DNA of 64,000 nt from Medicago truncatula (Eukaryota; Streptophyta; Magnoliopsida; Fabales; Fabaceae), in the NCBI RefSeq assembly GCF_003473485.1, contig NC_053042.1:42567262-42631261 (forward strand), read 5' to 3'. The notes beneath the pieces were generated by a model, which saw nothing but the letters and a program-made list of their open reading frames with translations, had not been told where the DNA came from and ran no database searches. Numbering within the stretch: position 1 is the first letter of the stretch; each line of letters begins with the position of its first letter. A program made the position numbers and the translations under genes. Shown piece after piece: positions 1-17,144 of the stretch.

Positions 1-3988
<3,988 letters not shown>

Positions 3989-6171
3989 CAAAACCCTAAT
4001 AATAATATTCTTGAATTTTTCGGCACCGTTTCAATGAAACACGAAGAATATGCGTTTCACAGATTCCACAATAATATATTGGGAATTGTGAGTGAAAATG
4101 AAGACCCTAGAAAAACACACGCAGGCCCTGGTTTAAGGTTAGGGCTAAGTTGTGTGTTGTGAAGACGAGGCAGTGGCTGCTCCGAAATTTTAATGTTTTT
4201 TTTATGTTCTTTGTTCTTTTTTGGGCTTTTTAGTTTGGGCCAAAATTTATTATTAGTACCTGGCTTATGCTTTTGTCTGTCTTTGATCAAGCAAAAGGAT
4301 TACTATTAGCACCTTTTTTTATGCACCACGGTTTATTCTTCCTGCTTCAAATTCTCGAGCTCATTCTACCATTTTGATATTTTTTCTAGTTGAGCTACGA
4401 TGCCGAAATTCTATATTTCAACCAGCAGAAAGATTAAAATTGTTAGGTCGGATGTTGCAACTGGGTTTGAGGTACTGCATTCACTTTATTTGTGTGGAAT
4501 TTTCTATGGGGCGACTATGAAGAAAATACATCTTGGAGTTTTGGGAGAAAAATTGTTATCCTAAACACTTGGAGGTTTCAGCTGTGCTCTACTATTAGGC
4601 ACGTACTTTTTCCAACTTTCTCTCTTCTCACAAACCTTTCAATATTCCGAAAATATTTATTCGGATATTTATGCAATCTGATACCTTTAAAAATTTAGAA
4701 AAACACATAAATTTGCTTTGGTTTATTCAAAATTTATAATTATATGTTTTGAAAAATACAACCCACAAACTATAATATTTATTTGACTTATTATATGATC
4801 TAAAATGTGTCAAACCCCCTGGTAGATCACTCCAAAGACAAAATATAGTGTTTAAGTTGACACATTTCCGATTATATATAGGTGGAATCTTGTTGAATAT
4901 GTGAAACTTGACCCTTAGTGGGAGCAAACAACATGACACGTGAGTGTCGATCCTCCATGTAAACATTCTGATAATCTCTATCCTCGACACACTTAAAGTG
5001 TTTAAATATCCATGTCTGCATCAACATCAACTTATATCAATCATTAAACAACATATGAAAAAACATGTTTAACAGATAATCACTCTTGATTTTTCTGTTT
5101 GTTCCGCATTGATCAAACAACTTAATACTTCTTAAGGAATCAAATAAAATTTTAATTATTTTATCAATAATAAACATGAAGACGACCACTTTGATCTAGT
5201 TACCATAAAAAGGTTCGAACATGAAAGATAAAATGTAATAACTTGAAATTATAACACTTGGTGCAAATGTTTCTTTCTCTGTCTCTCTTTTCTCTTTTCT
5301 CTTTTCTAAACCTTAACTGTCACAACCTTTCTTCTTATTGATCTACCAAAAAGGGGTGATTTAAGGTTAATTTTGATCTGAAATCATTCATTTGAATTGT
5401 TTTTCTTTCTCTTTTAGTTAAATAAGTGATTTTAACATATTTTCAGTTTTCCTTCGTTCGTTTTTGTGATTTCGTCGTCCAGCACAACTTTGTTTATTTT
5501 GATTTTCGCTTTTTGTGCAGTGTGTTTTTTATTTCTCGTCTTAGTGTGATGTTTATTTGATCCAGTTTGAAAGATTAACTTTGATCAAGTGCAGATGCAA
5601 TCAATGATTTTTTAATCATAAAAGTTGCAGATCCGGAAACATGAGTATTTCGATGGCTTGAATATAGTCATATTTATAGGCATATGTACTATGTCATTTT
5701 ATATTATTAACATGGATGTTTTGAGTTTGCTCGCAAATTTATCATTTTTGTTTTTAGAGACTTTGAATTTGTATTGTTTACGTGTACTTTTTTAATTTGA
5801 ACGAGTAAATTTTATTTATTTATATAAAAAAAAAAAGTGGTACAAGTTAGTTGAGATACTCCCCAATTGAAAACAAATAATAAAATGGATGAAAAAGACT
5901 TCTACAAAAAAGAAGGATGAAAAAGACAACATTTAGGTAGTTAGTTTATTAATTTCAAAATAATTTTACAACGGACAAATATACAAATAATACGTATGTT
6001 ATAAAATCAAGTTACTACCCTTCAAAAAAGAAAATCAAGTTACTAGACTCAAGTGGTTAATACATTCCACTATAAAAAGAATCGTTTGAGAGAATTCGAG
6101 TTCAATTTATGATTGAACAATTATTGATCATTAGAGTGCACTTACTTTAAATCAAATGGTTAGGAAAAAAG
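3989..6171. other. Upstream region of the helicase gene and empty intergenic DNA
   Basis: The first 300 bases hold the 5' leader and promoter of the minus-strand helicase gene; no clear TATA box is seen. The rest is AT-rich sequence with CT-rich tracts near 5276-5310. I see no gene. Around 6045-6120 there is a tRNA-SINE-like stretch (AAGTGGTTAATAC followed by GAATTCGAGTTCAA), which is only weakly supported. Confidence 0.5.
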
Positions 6172-6577
6172 GAGTAAACCATCAGTTTGATCTTTATCTT
6201 TGTAAGTCACTTTCAAATTAGTCCATGACTCTATTAATATTTTAAAATAGTCATTGTCTTTGTCAAAAGTTTCTTAATTAGATCATTGTCTCTGTATTTT
6301 TGTCACACGACAAGACACTTCAAATATTAATAGAGTCAATGACTAAATTTTTTTTGGTTACATGAGAAAAAGTTAAAGCAAAAACAAAAAAAAGACTAAT
6401 GACCGCGAGAATAAGCAACACATATATTGTCTACCGTAAGCAATAAATGAAGCTCAGCTGGAGGATTAAGCACGATCAATAGATCACTCGTAGACCTTTG
6501 TTTCAAGTTTGATTAAGAAGTCAGTGACTAATTTAAAAATGACTTATAAATATAGGGATAAATTTGATGGTTTACTC
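6172..6577. mobile_element. MITE with GAGTAAACC ends, probably Mutator-like
   Basis: Terminal inverted repeats of about 38 bases begin GAGTAAACCATCA and end TGATGGTTTACTC. The 9-base flanks GGAAAAAAG and AGAAAAAAT match at 7 of 9 positions, consistent with a decayed 9-base Mutator-type target duplication. There is no coding content. Confidence 0.65.
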
Positions 6578-9055
6578 AGAAAAAATATGCATGTTATAAA
6601 TCGAAGCAAAAAGGTGTAAGACCTTTCATATTTTGTTTGTAATACAGTTCCCAAATTCGTAACGAGATTTGTGGGGATGCATGTGTTTTACAATCTTTGA
6701 AAACTAGAACAAGTTGGTGGTTGTTTGAAAACAATGGAAAGAATATAGTTGGGAGTTGACGTATAAACAATTGCCTCCTGTTTGATCATTTCCAAAACTG
6801 ATTTTCCACTATTGATGAATTCGTTATTTCGTTTATTACTACTCTTTTATACAACATCCGGTCACTATTATAAAAAAAAAACTATATTTTAGATTTATTC
6901 ATTAAATAATATATGTGGTCTTTATTATAAATCACGTACATTATTTAATGAATTAATCTAAAATGTAGTTTTTTACTTATAACACTGACCTATGAAATAT
7001 TGTCATCTACATAACTGATAGTTCCATTCCATCACCCAACAACCATAACGTACGTATTTAGCCTCCAAGCCTGTATGCCACATGCACATGCATTTATATG
7101 TTTGTTATAACATTAACATCACTTTCCTCTAAAAAAACAAAACACATTAACATCACTTGCATCTTTTATTTTCCTAAAAAACAATTCACTTGCATGTCTT
7201 TTTATAGTTTATAGGGAATATTGACACAACTAGTACTTATGTTTTTATTTGTTATAAAAAAATGTCAACCAGCATCATTACGACATTGGTTAAATTTCTA
7301 AAATAAATAAGTTTGGATTAAAATGTAATGTAGTTATTTCTAAGACAAAAGTAAAACTTTGAATTTTCAAGACAAAGTTTTTATTAAGGTGTATTTAACT
7401 AATGTTCTTAGGACACTCATTAGCAATACTATAAAAAAATTTATCTTCAACTTTTAATTTTTCAAAAAAATTTCATCACAACTTTTGATCATTGCTTTGA
7501 AGTCAAACTCATGTCTACCATTTAAAGATGAATTTCTTTTCATAGTTATGTATAATACAATATAAAATTCTCTCTAACAAAAGTTTAACTTTTTTAACGA
7601 GTGATGAATTCAATATGAATTTTTATTATTTTTTCTTAAAAATTCATATTCAATTCATCTTGTAACATTCTAAACATTCATAGGACCTGATTTTAAATGG
7701 AAGAGATTCTTGTAACATTCTAAACATTCATGCAAGAAAAATCATTTAAAAAATCTGAAGGATACATATGACCTGATTTAAAAGTAGGGAACAAAAGTGT
7801 GGAGGGATAAATTTTGAGGACTAAAAGTCGAAGATTTTTTTTAGGGGAAATCAAATGAAAAGTTAAAATATTTATAGGACCAAAAACATATTTAACCCTA
7901 TTTTTAATTCAAAAGTCTCATAAAATTAATTTTACAAAATAATCTATTAAAATCTATGGACTTTTAAATATTGGGAGATTTTTTATAAGTAGTGAAAAAA
8001 CTCAATTAAATATCAATTTTTTTTTCAACAAAAATCGTTTCAAATAATTTGAAATCATAATCCAGTACACACCCTTCTTACGTTTATTAGCTTATAGCAT
8101 AATTTGATAAGCTAATTCAAATAGCTTATAACTTAAAGTTTGTAATTTATCATTTTGCCTCTCAATTTTACTCGTTATCTTACTTGAAAAGGTTAAATAT
8201 TAGTTACAGTATGTTTAATTAATATTTTTTTAATTAAGATAATAGATGTAAAACTGCGAGAAAAATAGCTTTATTATTTACGCTAACAATTAGTAAAATT
8301 TATTTTGTCCAAACGCATGTTTTTTTACATAATTGAAATTTCGTAATGATATTAACATTATTTTAATTTTTAGAGTTTAATTGTCAAACACTTTTGGTGT
8401 AAAAATATTTTTATACCTACATCTAATGAGAATTTATCTTATTACCACGTAAGCCTGTTTTATACCCGCCGTATTTAAAAATAACGGTAAGTTATTCAAT
8501 TATTATTAAACGTTGATGTAAAACTATTTTACATTTTAACGGTACATTTTTTTTTTTTTTAAATGAACACAACTTTTATGTGGACACTTGGATGTAATTG
8601 CCTCCCCAACAAAGAGAACATGAAGACTTGAGGTGTTAACGTTGCACGCCCCTTGCCTATATACATGTTTTGAAACTGAAAATTCTTGGCACTTGTTCTT
8701 TGACCGTTCTAAGTGTTGGTAAAATGTATCTCTGTTGTCAACAATGAATGATCTGATACCCTACCCCATTCGAGGGGTTTCTTGACTATCAAATGTCTAT
8801 GTTTGCTATGATTGCATGAAAGTATTTGGGAAAAACGGATTACCAAGCTTTGAGATGGTAAAACTAGCAAAACAAAGTTGGTGGAAGGTGTCATTATTCG
8901 TGTACAAGATCTGCTCAACTCTTAACAACATGTGCATAATAGGATTCGAACTAAATTCAAATTGCATGGAATATTACAACAGAGATCGATAAACCGAATT
9001 TTAAAATGAGTGAAAAAGCCACTAATGACGATTTTTAAAATGTCGCCAAACTTGC
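6578..9055. other. Intergenic DNA without a gene
   Basis: AT-rich and unfeatured apart from a degenerate palindromic MITE at 6854-6990 (ends near GGTCACTATTATAA and its complement, with a TTAGATTYATTCATTAAAT core shared with 56904-57036). I see no coding region. Confidence 0.5.
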
Positions 9056-9320
9056 TACTCCCTCCGTCCCATAATACATGACACAATTGACCCTATTACG
9101 CATATCAATACATAATTTTGAGTTTAAATATCTTTAATAATATATTAGAAAAAATTATGAAAAATTGATATTTTAAAAATACTCATCGAACCGAATCTAA
9201 CAACATCTTATATGATATTATTTATCTTTGTATATTAGTTGAAAAATATGATCAAAGTAAGTTATATCAAAATTGCATATTTTCAAATGGATCATCTATT
9301 ACGGAACGAATGGAATAATA
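9056..9320. mobile_element. Stowaway-like MITE, right end decayed
   Basis: The left end reads TACTCCCTCCGTCCCATAAT, the classic plant Stowaway-type terminus. The right end near 9301-9318 is a degraded complement (ATTACGGAACGAATGGAATA). About 265 bases, non-coding. Confidence 0.65.
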
Positions 9321-9525
9321 TGATCAAATTATTACAACAATTGGGCTTTGCCCTCCTTTGTACCAAAAAAAAAAATATATGATCAAATTATTGAACTTTA
9401 AATCAATCACTATATGATAGTTTTTTTTCTTCCAGTTTTACATGTTGCTACATTAGATTAATGTTCTTCTTACCAAATTTCTCTAACAATAAGCATTTTT
9501 CTTATACTACAAAGGAAGTATTATG

Positions 9526-9806
9526 TACCCCCTCCGTCTCACAATAATCGTCTCTTTACCATCTTTTATTTTTCTCAAAATAATTGTCACTTTAGAATAG
9601 CAATGCAACATTTATTTTTTTTTTTTCCCATTATTATACCCTTATTTATTGAATTTCATCCAATTTAACTACTCCACTAACTATAATTAATAAGGATGTT
9701 TTGGCAAATGATACTAGTTTTACCATCAAAATCAACACAATCAATCATTTCCTTAATAATCGTGCATAAACCTTAAACGACTATTATTTAGAGACGGGGG
9801 GAGTAT
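9526..9806. mobile_element. Stowaway-like MITE
   Basis: The left end is TACCCCCTCCGTCTCACAAT and the right end is TTTAGAGACGGGGGGAGTA, forming terminal inverted repeats with TA at the borders. About 280 bases, non-coding. Confidence 0.75.
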
Positions 9807-9832
9807 TTATGAAGGGTCTTGCTAACAAATAT

Positions 9833-10957
9833 TGAGTAAATAGGCAATTACCCCCCTGAAATTGTAAGTTTCATCAATTATCCCCCTGAAATTAACAAAA
9901 CTTCAATTATCCCCCTGAAATTTCACAACGTTAATCAATTTACCTCCTCCGTCAAATTTTTCTGTTAGTGAACATGACGTTTTGCAAACACCCCCCCTGA
10001 AGTTTTGCACTTATGTGCAAAATGCCCCCCAAACTTAAAAATTTATATTATTTTTTTCTTAAAGACAAACAATTAACGATTAAATATTAAAGATAACTAT
10101 TAATTTTGGAGTTTGGAAAAACTACATGCATGTATACATCAAAATAGGGGAAAATGTGTATTTTTAAAGTGACAATAATGGTTATTTCTAATAGACAAAT
10201 TATTATTTTTAAGGGTTTATAGACAAATTAATAATCAGTTTTAAATTTATATTTTCTACTTCACCATCTTAGTCTTTTAACTCATCCAACTCCTTCAACA
10301 ATTTGCTCAAACCATTTAAACTAAACAACCCCCAATATTTTCATATGATTTGTTCTTGTTTACACACTTTATAGAAAACTTCATTCTAACTTCTTGTTTG
10401 TGCTTCAGGCAGGGACAATCATTCATCGTATACAATCTAGCTCACACAACAATACTATCAGACAGACATATCATATATAGCATATTAAGTAATATTCATG
10501 TAAGAAAGACACAAATCATCAGCAAATAAAATATGTGATCGGTATGTATAGAGGAACACTTATTGAGAAATGTCAAACACTTAGACATATATTTCTTTAC
10601 CTTTGAAATTAATCCACAAATCATTCCATTATTGTCACTTTAAAAAATACACATTTTTCCCCATTTTGTAGCCTATTTTGATGTATATATGCATGTAATT
10701 TTCCCAAATTCCAAAATTAATAGTTAGTTTTAATATTTAACTATTAATTGTTTGTTTTTAAGAAAAAAATAATATAAATTTTTAAGTTTGGGGGGCATTT
10801 TGCACATAAGTGCAAAACTTCAGGGGGGGTATTTGCAAAACGTCATGTTCACTAACAGAAAAATTTGACGGAAGGGGTAAATTGATTAACGTTGTGAAAT
10901 TTCAGGAGGGTAATTGACGAAACTTACAATTTCATGGGGTAATTGCCTGTTTACTCA
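9833..10957. mobile_element. Foldback element with long inverted arms, copy 1
   Basis: The two arms are near-complementary over about 340 bases (9833 to about 10175, and about 10615 to 10957). They contain blocks such as AATTACCCCCCTGAAATT and GACGTTTTGCAAA. The ends are TGAGTAAATAGGCAATTACC and its complement. The 9-base flanks AACAAATAT and AACAAGTAT differ at one position, which suggests a Mutator-like foldback element. The loop (about 10180-10610) is non-coding and recurs in inverted orientation in the second copy at 55859-56680. Confidence 0.8.
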
Positions 10958-13900
10958 ACAAGTATTTTAAAGACATTGTTTAAAGAGCCCATAAAAGGAA
11001 ATTTTGTCTTGTAAATTCAAGTCAAACACTTGTGAAAGTCATAACTAAACAATTTTCCATGTAAAAGTTGCTACTTTTGAAAACTTAAACAATGCCCTAA
11101 AGATACTTGTTAGCATTTTTCGAAGGACAAATAAAACAAAGGTTATGTTAACTTGTGTCATTATGGCACATGTTAAACATTAATTTCATTCTATTAATAG
11201 TAAGAATTTAATGAATTTTTTTTTAGTATTAAACAACTTAAGTAATAAATTAACACAATTTCCAATACATAATTACTATTAGTAAAATTCTTAACATATA
11301 CTTAAGGGCACAAGTTAACATTTTCCATAAAACAAATAGCCAAGGAGTATTGAGAGAGTTGAAACCTAAAGTTATGGATCTTTGTATCCTTTGAATGCAT
11401 GCATATTACAGACTTATTGCAAATGCATGCCGTCACATTCAATACCATCACTTCAGGTTATTAATACTATATGACTACCACTGGCACAGACTCGCTTACT
11501 AGATCAATATTGATGGAAAAGCTTTGAAGCCTTTTTTTTTAATCATCATATCATAAATTCATAATGTTGAAGAATTAGTTACGTTACAACTTGGTCTCAA
11601 TAATCTCTCTCCCTAGATCTGCGGCAAAAGTATATCACATTTCACGTTATAAAAATTCCTGTGCGGCTATTACAGCCTTTGGAACATGGTTTTGGTTTAT
11701 ACTACTACACAAGAAATACATGCATTCGTTGTTCATAGACTCAATGTTACGAGATCGATATATAGTAATATAAACAAACATAAATGCTCAGTCATGTTAG
11801 TACCTAATTAACTTCCCTGTTTAAAGCTTATACTTTTTTTTTTGTTGAGAATTTTTGCTTATATATATATAATATATATACACACACACTTCAGCACAAG
11901 GTAGGTGTGGATATAATATTTTATTTATGAAAGAAATCTGTATATCTCTTCTCATTTGGCCATTCCCATCCTCTCCTTATATTGCTCTATCTGTGTGCAG
12001 GTCCGCATTTTAATGGTGCAACATTTATGACAACATTTATTTTCAGGTCACATATATTCTTCAAATTGTTCTTGGCAGCAGGGTCAATTGGCGTGTTTGA
12101 ACTTTGAACTTGCAGTGCTAAATTTTAAATTAATTAATTTTTAATTTTTTTTTTATTAATTATTATATGGGTTAATGATCTAATTTTTATTTTTTTTTGT
12201 CACCTGTGATAATTTTTTATCATTATTTCTTAACCATATAACAACACCAAACAGAAATTTAACGAGAGCTAGTTGCGAAGAGCATTTGTGAATTGTGATG
12301 AACTGGATACATGCATATGTAGCGACAAAACTGTAGTATTGGACATACTAACTGAAAGCAGTATAGTATGGATAGTGATATTCAATTGAGGATATGTGCA
12401 ATATTGAATAAAAGATTGATCATATTATTTATAAGGATCGAGACAAGTCGGATAGTATTATTTACCCAAAAATGAAAGTTTTTGTATAGTTATTCTTAGG
12501 TGACAACTAGGGTACCCATGGAAGAATGGTGGGTAATTTATCCCAACCAATACACATTAGCCACATAAGCATATTTTTAAGTGGTATCCATAAACTATCT
12601 TGACCCCACCAACAAATTGCTCATTTTCATTGGTTGGTGGGTAAATTACCAACCATTCTTCAAAGGTAATCTAGAAAAAAACCTTATTTTTATCTTTTGG
12701 AAAAGAGGATTGAATTGGATAAGAATTATATACCGGGAGTAGCTAGTAACTAACGTTAAACATTGTTTACTAAGAACGTCCATAATGATGGTACACTAAT
12801 AATGATTCCTTTAATCGTCTTCACATATACACCTCATTTATTTATATTTTTTTAATAAAAGTTTATATTAAAGATTCAATAACTCCAATGGAAATACAGT
12901 ACCAGAGACTCCAATGAAAAATGCTTAAATAAGTCTCACTAACTTTACATCATTATACAAAAGTAATTTATTAAATTATAAATTACCTCATAAAATATTA
13001 GTTCTTTCAAAAGTGAGACCAACTTGTATATATTTTATTACTTTTTTAAACATGAGACCCATTAGTTGCTCACGGGAGAGATACCTTATATAAATACTCT
13101 ATTTTTATTCCTTTATGGATGTCCTTAATAAAGAATGATCATTGTTAAGTAAGGAACTTCATTGAAGATGCTCTAACTCACTTTCTAAATCCGGTAGGCA
13201 ATACTTTTCTAACCGAAATAAATTAGTTACATTAATTATCGTTTAGGCTAATGTGTTTCAACTTTCAAGGACTCAAACTTTTGTTTTGCTTTACACTCTT
13301 TCCCTTCATTAGATTTTGTGTAATCTTATAAGACTTTTAATGAGTCACGTGTTATTTGTGCTCCGAATGTGTTTTGGATTTTTTTTTTCCATCTATTGAA
13401 TAAAAAAATCACATCATATTTAAAGTTTAAAACTCAAACTTTTTTTTAAAGGAATAATATAAGCAATTATTCCGGGTCTTATTTATACAAAACTTTTAGA
13501 TCAATAAAAAGTGATATATTTAACTAAGAATTTAGACAAAATACATTAATTTTTGTTGACTAAAAATCTCTTATAAATAGGATCGGAGGAATTAATCATT
13601 GTGTTAGTTATTTTCTTCATCAGAAACTCTTTTTGTACTTGGATGAAGCGACAATGGTAACTAAATTAAGAGTTTGTTAGTTATGATTTATTTATGAATA
13701 ATTAAGAGAAGGAGGAGGGTCCTTTTCCATCGGTCAGATATTTTATGATTCACTTATTCACTTATTACATTACGTTAATTAAATTTCTACTTTATCGTAC
13801 GTTTAGCCGTTTAAGCGGTGGCAAGCCCCAACCACATTAACTGCACAAATTAAACTACTTTATAGATTTTTATTTGACGGATCAAATCAAAATGTTTTTT

Positions 13901-14234
13901 TTCTTTTTTTTCTTTCGTATCGGTTTTTGATCCATCAAAGATGGACGACTAATTCGGCTCATGCGTAGAGGCATGCGCACTTGCCAATCGTTGTTTCCCC
14001 TAGAACTATTATAGCACTATTTAGTATTTAGATAAGAATCAACATTGCTTTGCATTATGTAGCAGTAGTACAAAATATACAGCACAGATTGAAAGAGAGA
14101 GAAAAAACCAACAATCAATTAAATCAAATAAAGAAAAGATAGAAAGAAAGAAAAAAAAAGATGAACATTATTTTCTCTAGGTCCACGAAAGTAACCCTTT
14201 CATTTTCATTTCGTCACATCTAATAATAAGTTGG
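10958..14234. other. Intergenic DNA without a gene
   Basis: AT-rich sequence with an AT/CA microsatellite at about 11858-11890 and the small MITE listed separately at 12513. The segment 12780-13200 resembles decayed dispersed repeat. I see no credible coding region; open frames here are short and unlike any family I recognise. The 3' untranslated region of the GPAT gene falls just left of 14235. Confidence 0.5.
12513..12667. mobile_element. Small MITE (155 bases)
   Basis: Terminal inverted repeats of about 30 bases: the left arm includes GAAGAATGGTGGGTAATTTA and the right arm includes TAAATTACCAACCATTCTTC. CTAG lies just outside both ends, which may be part of a target duplication. Non-coding. 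Confidence 0.65.
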
Positions 14235-15976
14235 TTATTGTTGACTGTTGCGTGGTATGCTGTTCCTTCGGTTGAAAACTACCCCTTCATTACCAGCTAG
14301 CATCAAATACTTATCTTTTCTTGTAAGCTTTGTACACTCAAATCCCAAAGTGTTACCGATCTCCGCTTGAATATGGTTCGCCACTTCAAACCTACATTCC
14401 TCAGCATTCTCGCTAACTCGTGGAAATTGTGAAGGACGAACTTGGGTCAGTAACTCAACCGTGTAAGCCGGGAAAGGATCGGCGAGGAAAAAAACCGGGT
14501 CCAAAGCCTTTAGACCGCTAGCAGTTGTGCCATAAAACATGCTGACGTGTGTATCAACAGCAACTGGTGTTATCTCATCACACATTTCAGAAAACAAAGA
14601 GCTAAACCTTAATAAATAAGGTTCTCTACAAGTGGTCCCTTCTGGACACACAACTACATCCCCTTGTTGTAACAACGTTTTCATCATTTTTGCATCAATA
14701 TCTCTATTTCTTGACAAACGTACCGTTTTAATTGGTGCTATTATCTCAGACATTTTACTTAAGCTATAAGTTACCGCAATTAATTTCTTGTGTAATGAGA
14801 ATGAAATGTAGAGTGGGTCTAATAAGGTTCTATGGTTACACACGTAAAGATGACCGTGACCGTTGGATTTATGGGCATTTTCGGGAATTGATGATGTGAG
14901 ACGGAGTCCACTAAATGTTAATAACGGAGTTGAGATTTTGAATGGAAGTGTGAATGCAAGTGTGATTCTAATAACGGAAAGGATTATTCCGTATGGAAGC
15001 CACATTAACATTGCTAATGACTTTAATGGAGTTGGTGTTAGGGCTAGTCTTCCATCGTGGAAAATAAGTGATTTTGGGTATTTTTTTGTTGCTAGCTTTT
15101 TCCAACTTCTTTTGTCACCTTGTGAGACAGCATAGACTTCCTGATATAACAAAACAACTTATTAGTTTAATTCAAGGTCCAATATATCACCGTTAACAAT
15201 GACACAAATGATTAAAATAAGATTAAAATAAGTAGAAAATAAGAAAAACAAACCTTGCAAGAAGAGAAAATTTCATCATCATGAATGTTATTGAATCTTG
15301 TAATACCAATCATATCTAAAGAGCCTTTCCCTTCATGAACTTGTTTCAAAGCATGCAAATTTTTTGTCTCATCCATCAACCCAACATAGTAACCACAAAC
15401 CATTTTCAGCTCTCTACCAGCAACAAAATCAATTTTCAAATACTCTTTCAAGAAACTCTCCACCATTACACGAGGTAAATTACTAACACCCACTTTCTTC
15501 CCACCTTGATTGATCACCTCAAAAATTTCTGAACCAACATCTTCCAAGAAGAATTTTGGCAGAACTGATCTTCCAATTCTAAAGTCTTTTGCTTTGAGAC
15601 CAAAAAAGCATATCATCACCATTATATTCAACCCCATTTTTTCTCCTGATAAAAAGATTAAAGGGTACAAAAGCACTAGAACAATGGCTCTAAATAGTCC
15701 TCCAGCTTCAAATGCTACAAGCATGAAATATGGAAATAGAGAAGTGGATTTAAGCAAAGCATTTTCGACGTCGAAGATTAATGTGTGATCATTGAGGTCT
15801 GATCGGTTAAGAAGAGATGAAAATTTTTGGTATTTGATTTGTGATTGTGTTGTATTAGCAAAAGTGTTGCTAATAGTTCTATGGAAGACTATTAGGTTTT
15901 TGAGTTGCCTAAGGAGAAAACGGTACCAAAAGATGAAAAGAGATTTGAGGAAATATGCTCTAAACACTTTAGCCAT
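14235..15976 (-). CDS. GPAT3: Glycerol-3-phosphate acyltransferase, GPAT2/3 clade (542 aa)
   Basis: Membrane-bound acyl-CoA:sn-glycerol-3-phosphate acyltransferase of the land-plant family linked to extracellular lipids (cutin, suberin, pollen coat). Two exons, 15976-15254 and 15140-14235, with GT-AG ends and an in-phase junction (SSCK|EVYAVS). An N-terminal HAD-like domain (about residues 60-240) precedes hydrophobic segments and the PlsC-type acyltransferase domain. Acyltransferase blocks are intact: NHRTLLD, the LSRNRD segment, CPEGTTCREPYLLRF and ITPVAVDTHV. The HAD motif I reads FDVENALL instead of the DxDGT type of phosphatase-active GPAT4/6/8, so no phosphatase step is expected. Closest remembered relatives are Arabidopsis GPAT2 and GPAT3; that clade's precise substrate role is poorly known. 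A TATA box lies 91 bases upstream of the ATG. No damage is seen. Confidence 0.93.
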
Positions 15977-16066
15977 ATTTTGATAAGGGAATGAATTTTC
16001 AGTAGTAGTTATTTTAGGTATGGTTATTTGTTGTATGCTGCTATTTTGTGAAGTGGGAATACCATG

Positions 16067-16074
16067 TATTTATA
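16067..16074 (-). promoter_or_regulatory. TATA box of the GPAT gene
   Basis: TATAAATA on the minus strand, about 91 bases upstream of the GPAT start codon, at a usual distance for a plant TATA promoter. Confidence 0.65.
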
Positions 16075-17144
16075 GAACTAAACTATACGGATACATCTCA
16101 TTTATTACAACGAGTAGCAACTTGAGTCTCAACAGCCAGCTTGACACGATTTGGCCACTATTGTGTATACTTTTCTATTTTTTAATTTGTTGACCAAGTT
16201 CCTAAGTTCATATACTAGATTATTTTTTGGACTAGTTCATATGATATTATAAGAGCAGCTTTTTCTTAATGGTCTCATTAGCTAGATTTTATTTTATAAT
16301 AATTAAAAATAAGCCATTGTTGACTATAATCACTGTCATCACACTCCGGTTTCGTAGAGAATGAATAATCCATGCAATTTGATTTTTATGTGATAATAAA
16401 GAGAAATAATAATTAACTGTACAAAAATAAATAAATTAAATGACTAAGTCGGCAAGTGGCTTTTATAGCAGGCAATTATGCTTTGTAATAATTCTTGAAG
16501 AATGATTGATCAAGTTTCCAACAGTTATTTTCTTTATTAAATTTTCAAGAGTGTTAATCATTGGAAATTTTGTTAAAAAAATAGTCATTGGAATTCAAAC
16601 ATAAGTTTTGTTTTTAATATTTTGTTTTTATTACAAGCTCATTTTTATTGTTATGGGTTTTTCCAACAGATGTCTTAAGGACACGTGTTAAAAAATTATA
16701 TTAAATGTTTTGTGTTGAAAAAAGTACTAATTTTTAAATTTTTAAAGAGTTTGACATGGTTCTCAAGATCGGGAGTTAGATCTCAAGATCGTACGATCTC
16801 GTGCTTCAACATTGTTTCACCGAGTTGGAGCGGCTCGAAGATCGGAGAAGACGGTGGAGCGGGAGGCACGCAGAGGAAGAGCGGAAAATCGTGAGATATG
16901 TGCTTTGTTTTGCATCAGGGAAGGCGTTCGAACCGATTACGACTCAAATTTACAGATCTACACACCATTTAGTATATATACGCAAAAACACAAATTTACA
17001 ACGCACTAGTAATATATATGTCTGAATTGCTCAATGGCAACCAAAGGAAAAAGGTGAAAATAGAAACAAATTACAAATGTTTCTGAATTCACGGTACTTG
17101 GATATATGCCATGACCTTATACCACAAGTTTTATTTTTCCCTTA
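16075..17144. other. GPAT upstream DNA and intergenic sequence
   Basis: No gene is recognised. The stretch 16750-16960 is less AT-rich and reads open in several frames, but its proteins resemble nothing I know and contain repeated GATCTCAAGATCG words, so I treat it as repeat-derived. Confidence 0.4.

Noticed and set aside
11858..11890. TA and CA dinucleotide run
   Set aside because: An ordinary microsatellite with no link to a gene.
16685..17025. Overlapping open frames in three phases around 16.8 kb
   Set aside because: The three phases are open because the stretch is locally GC-richer; none gives a recognisable protein.
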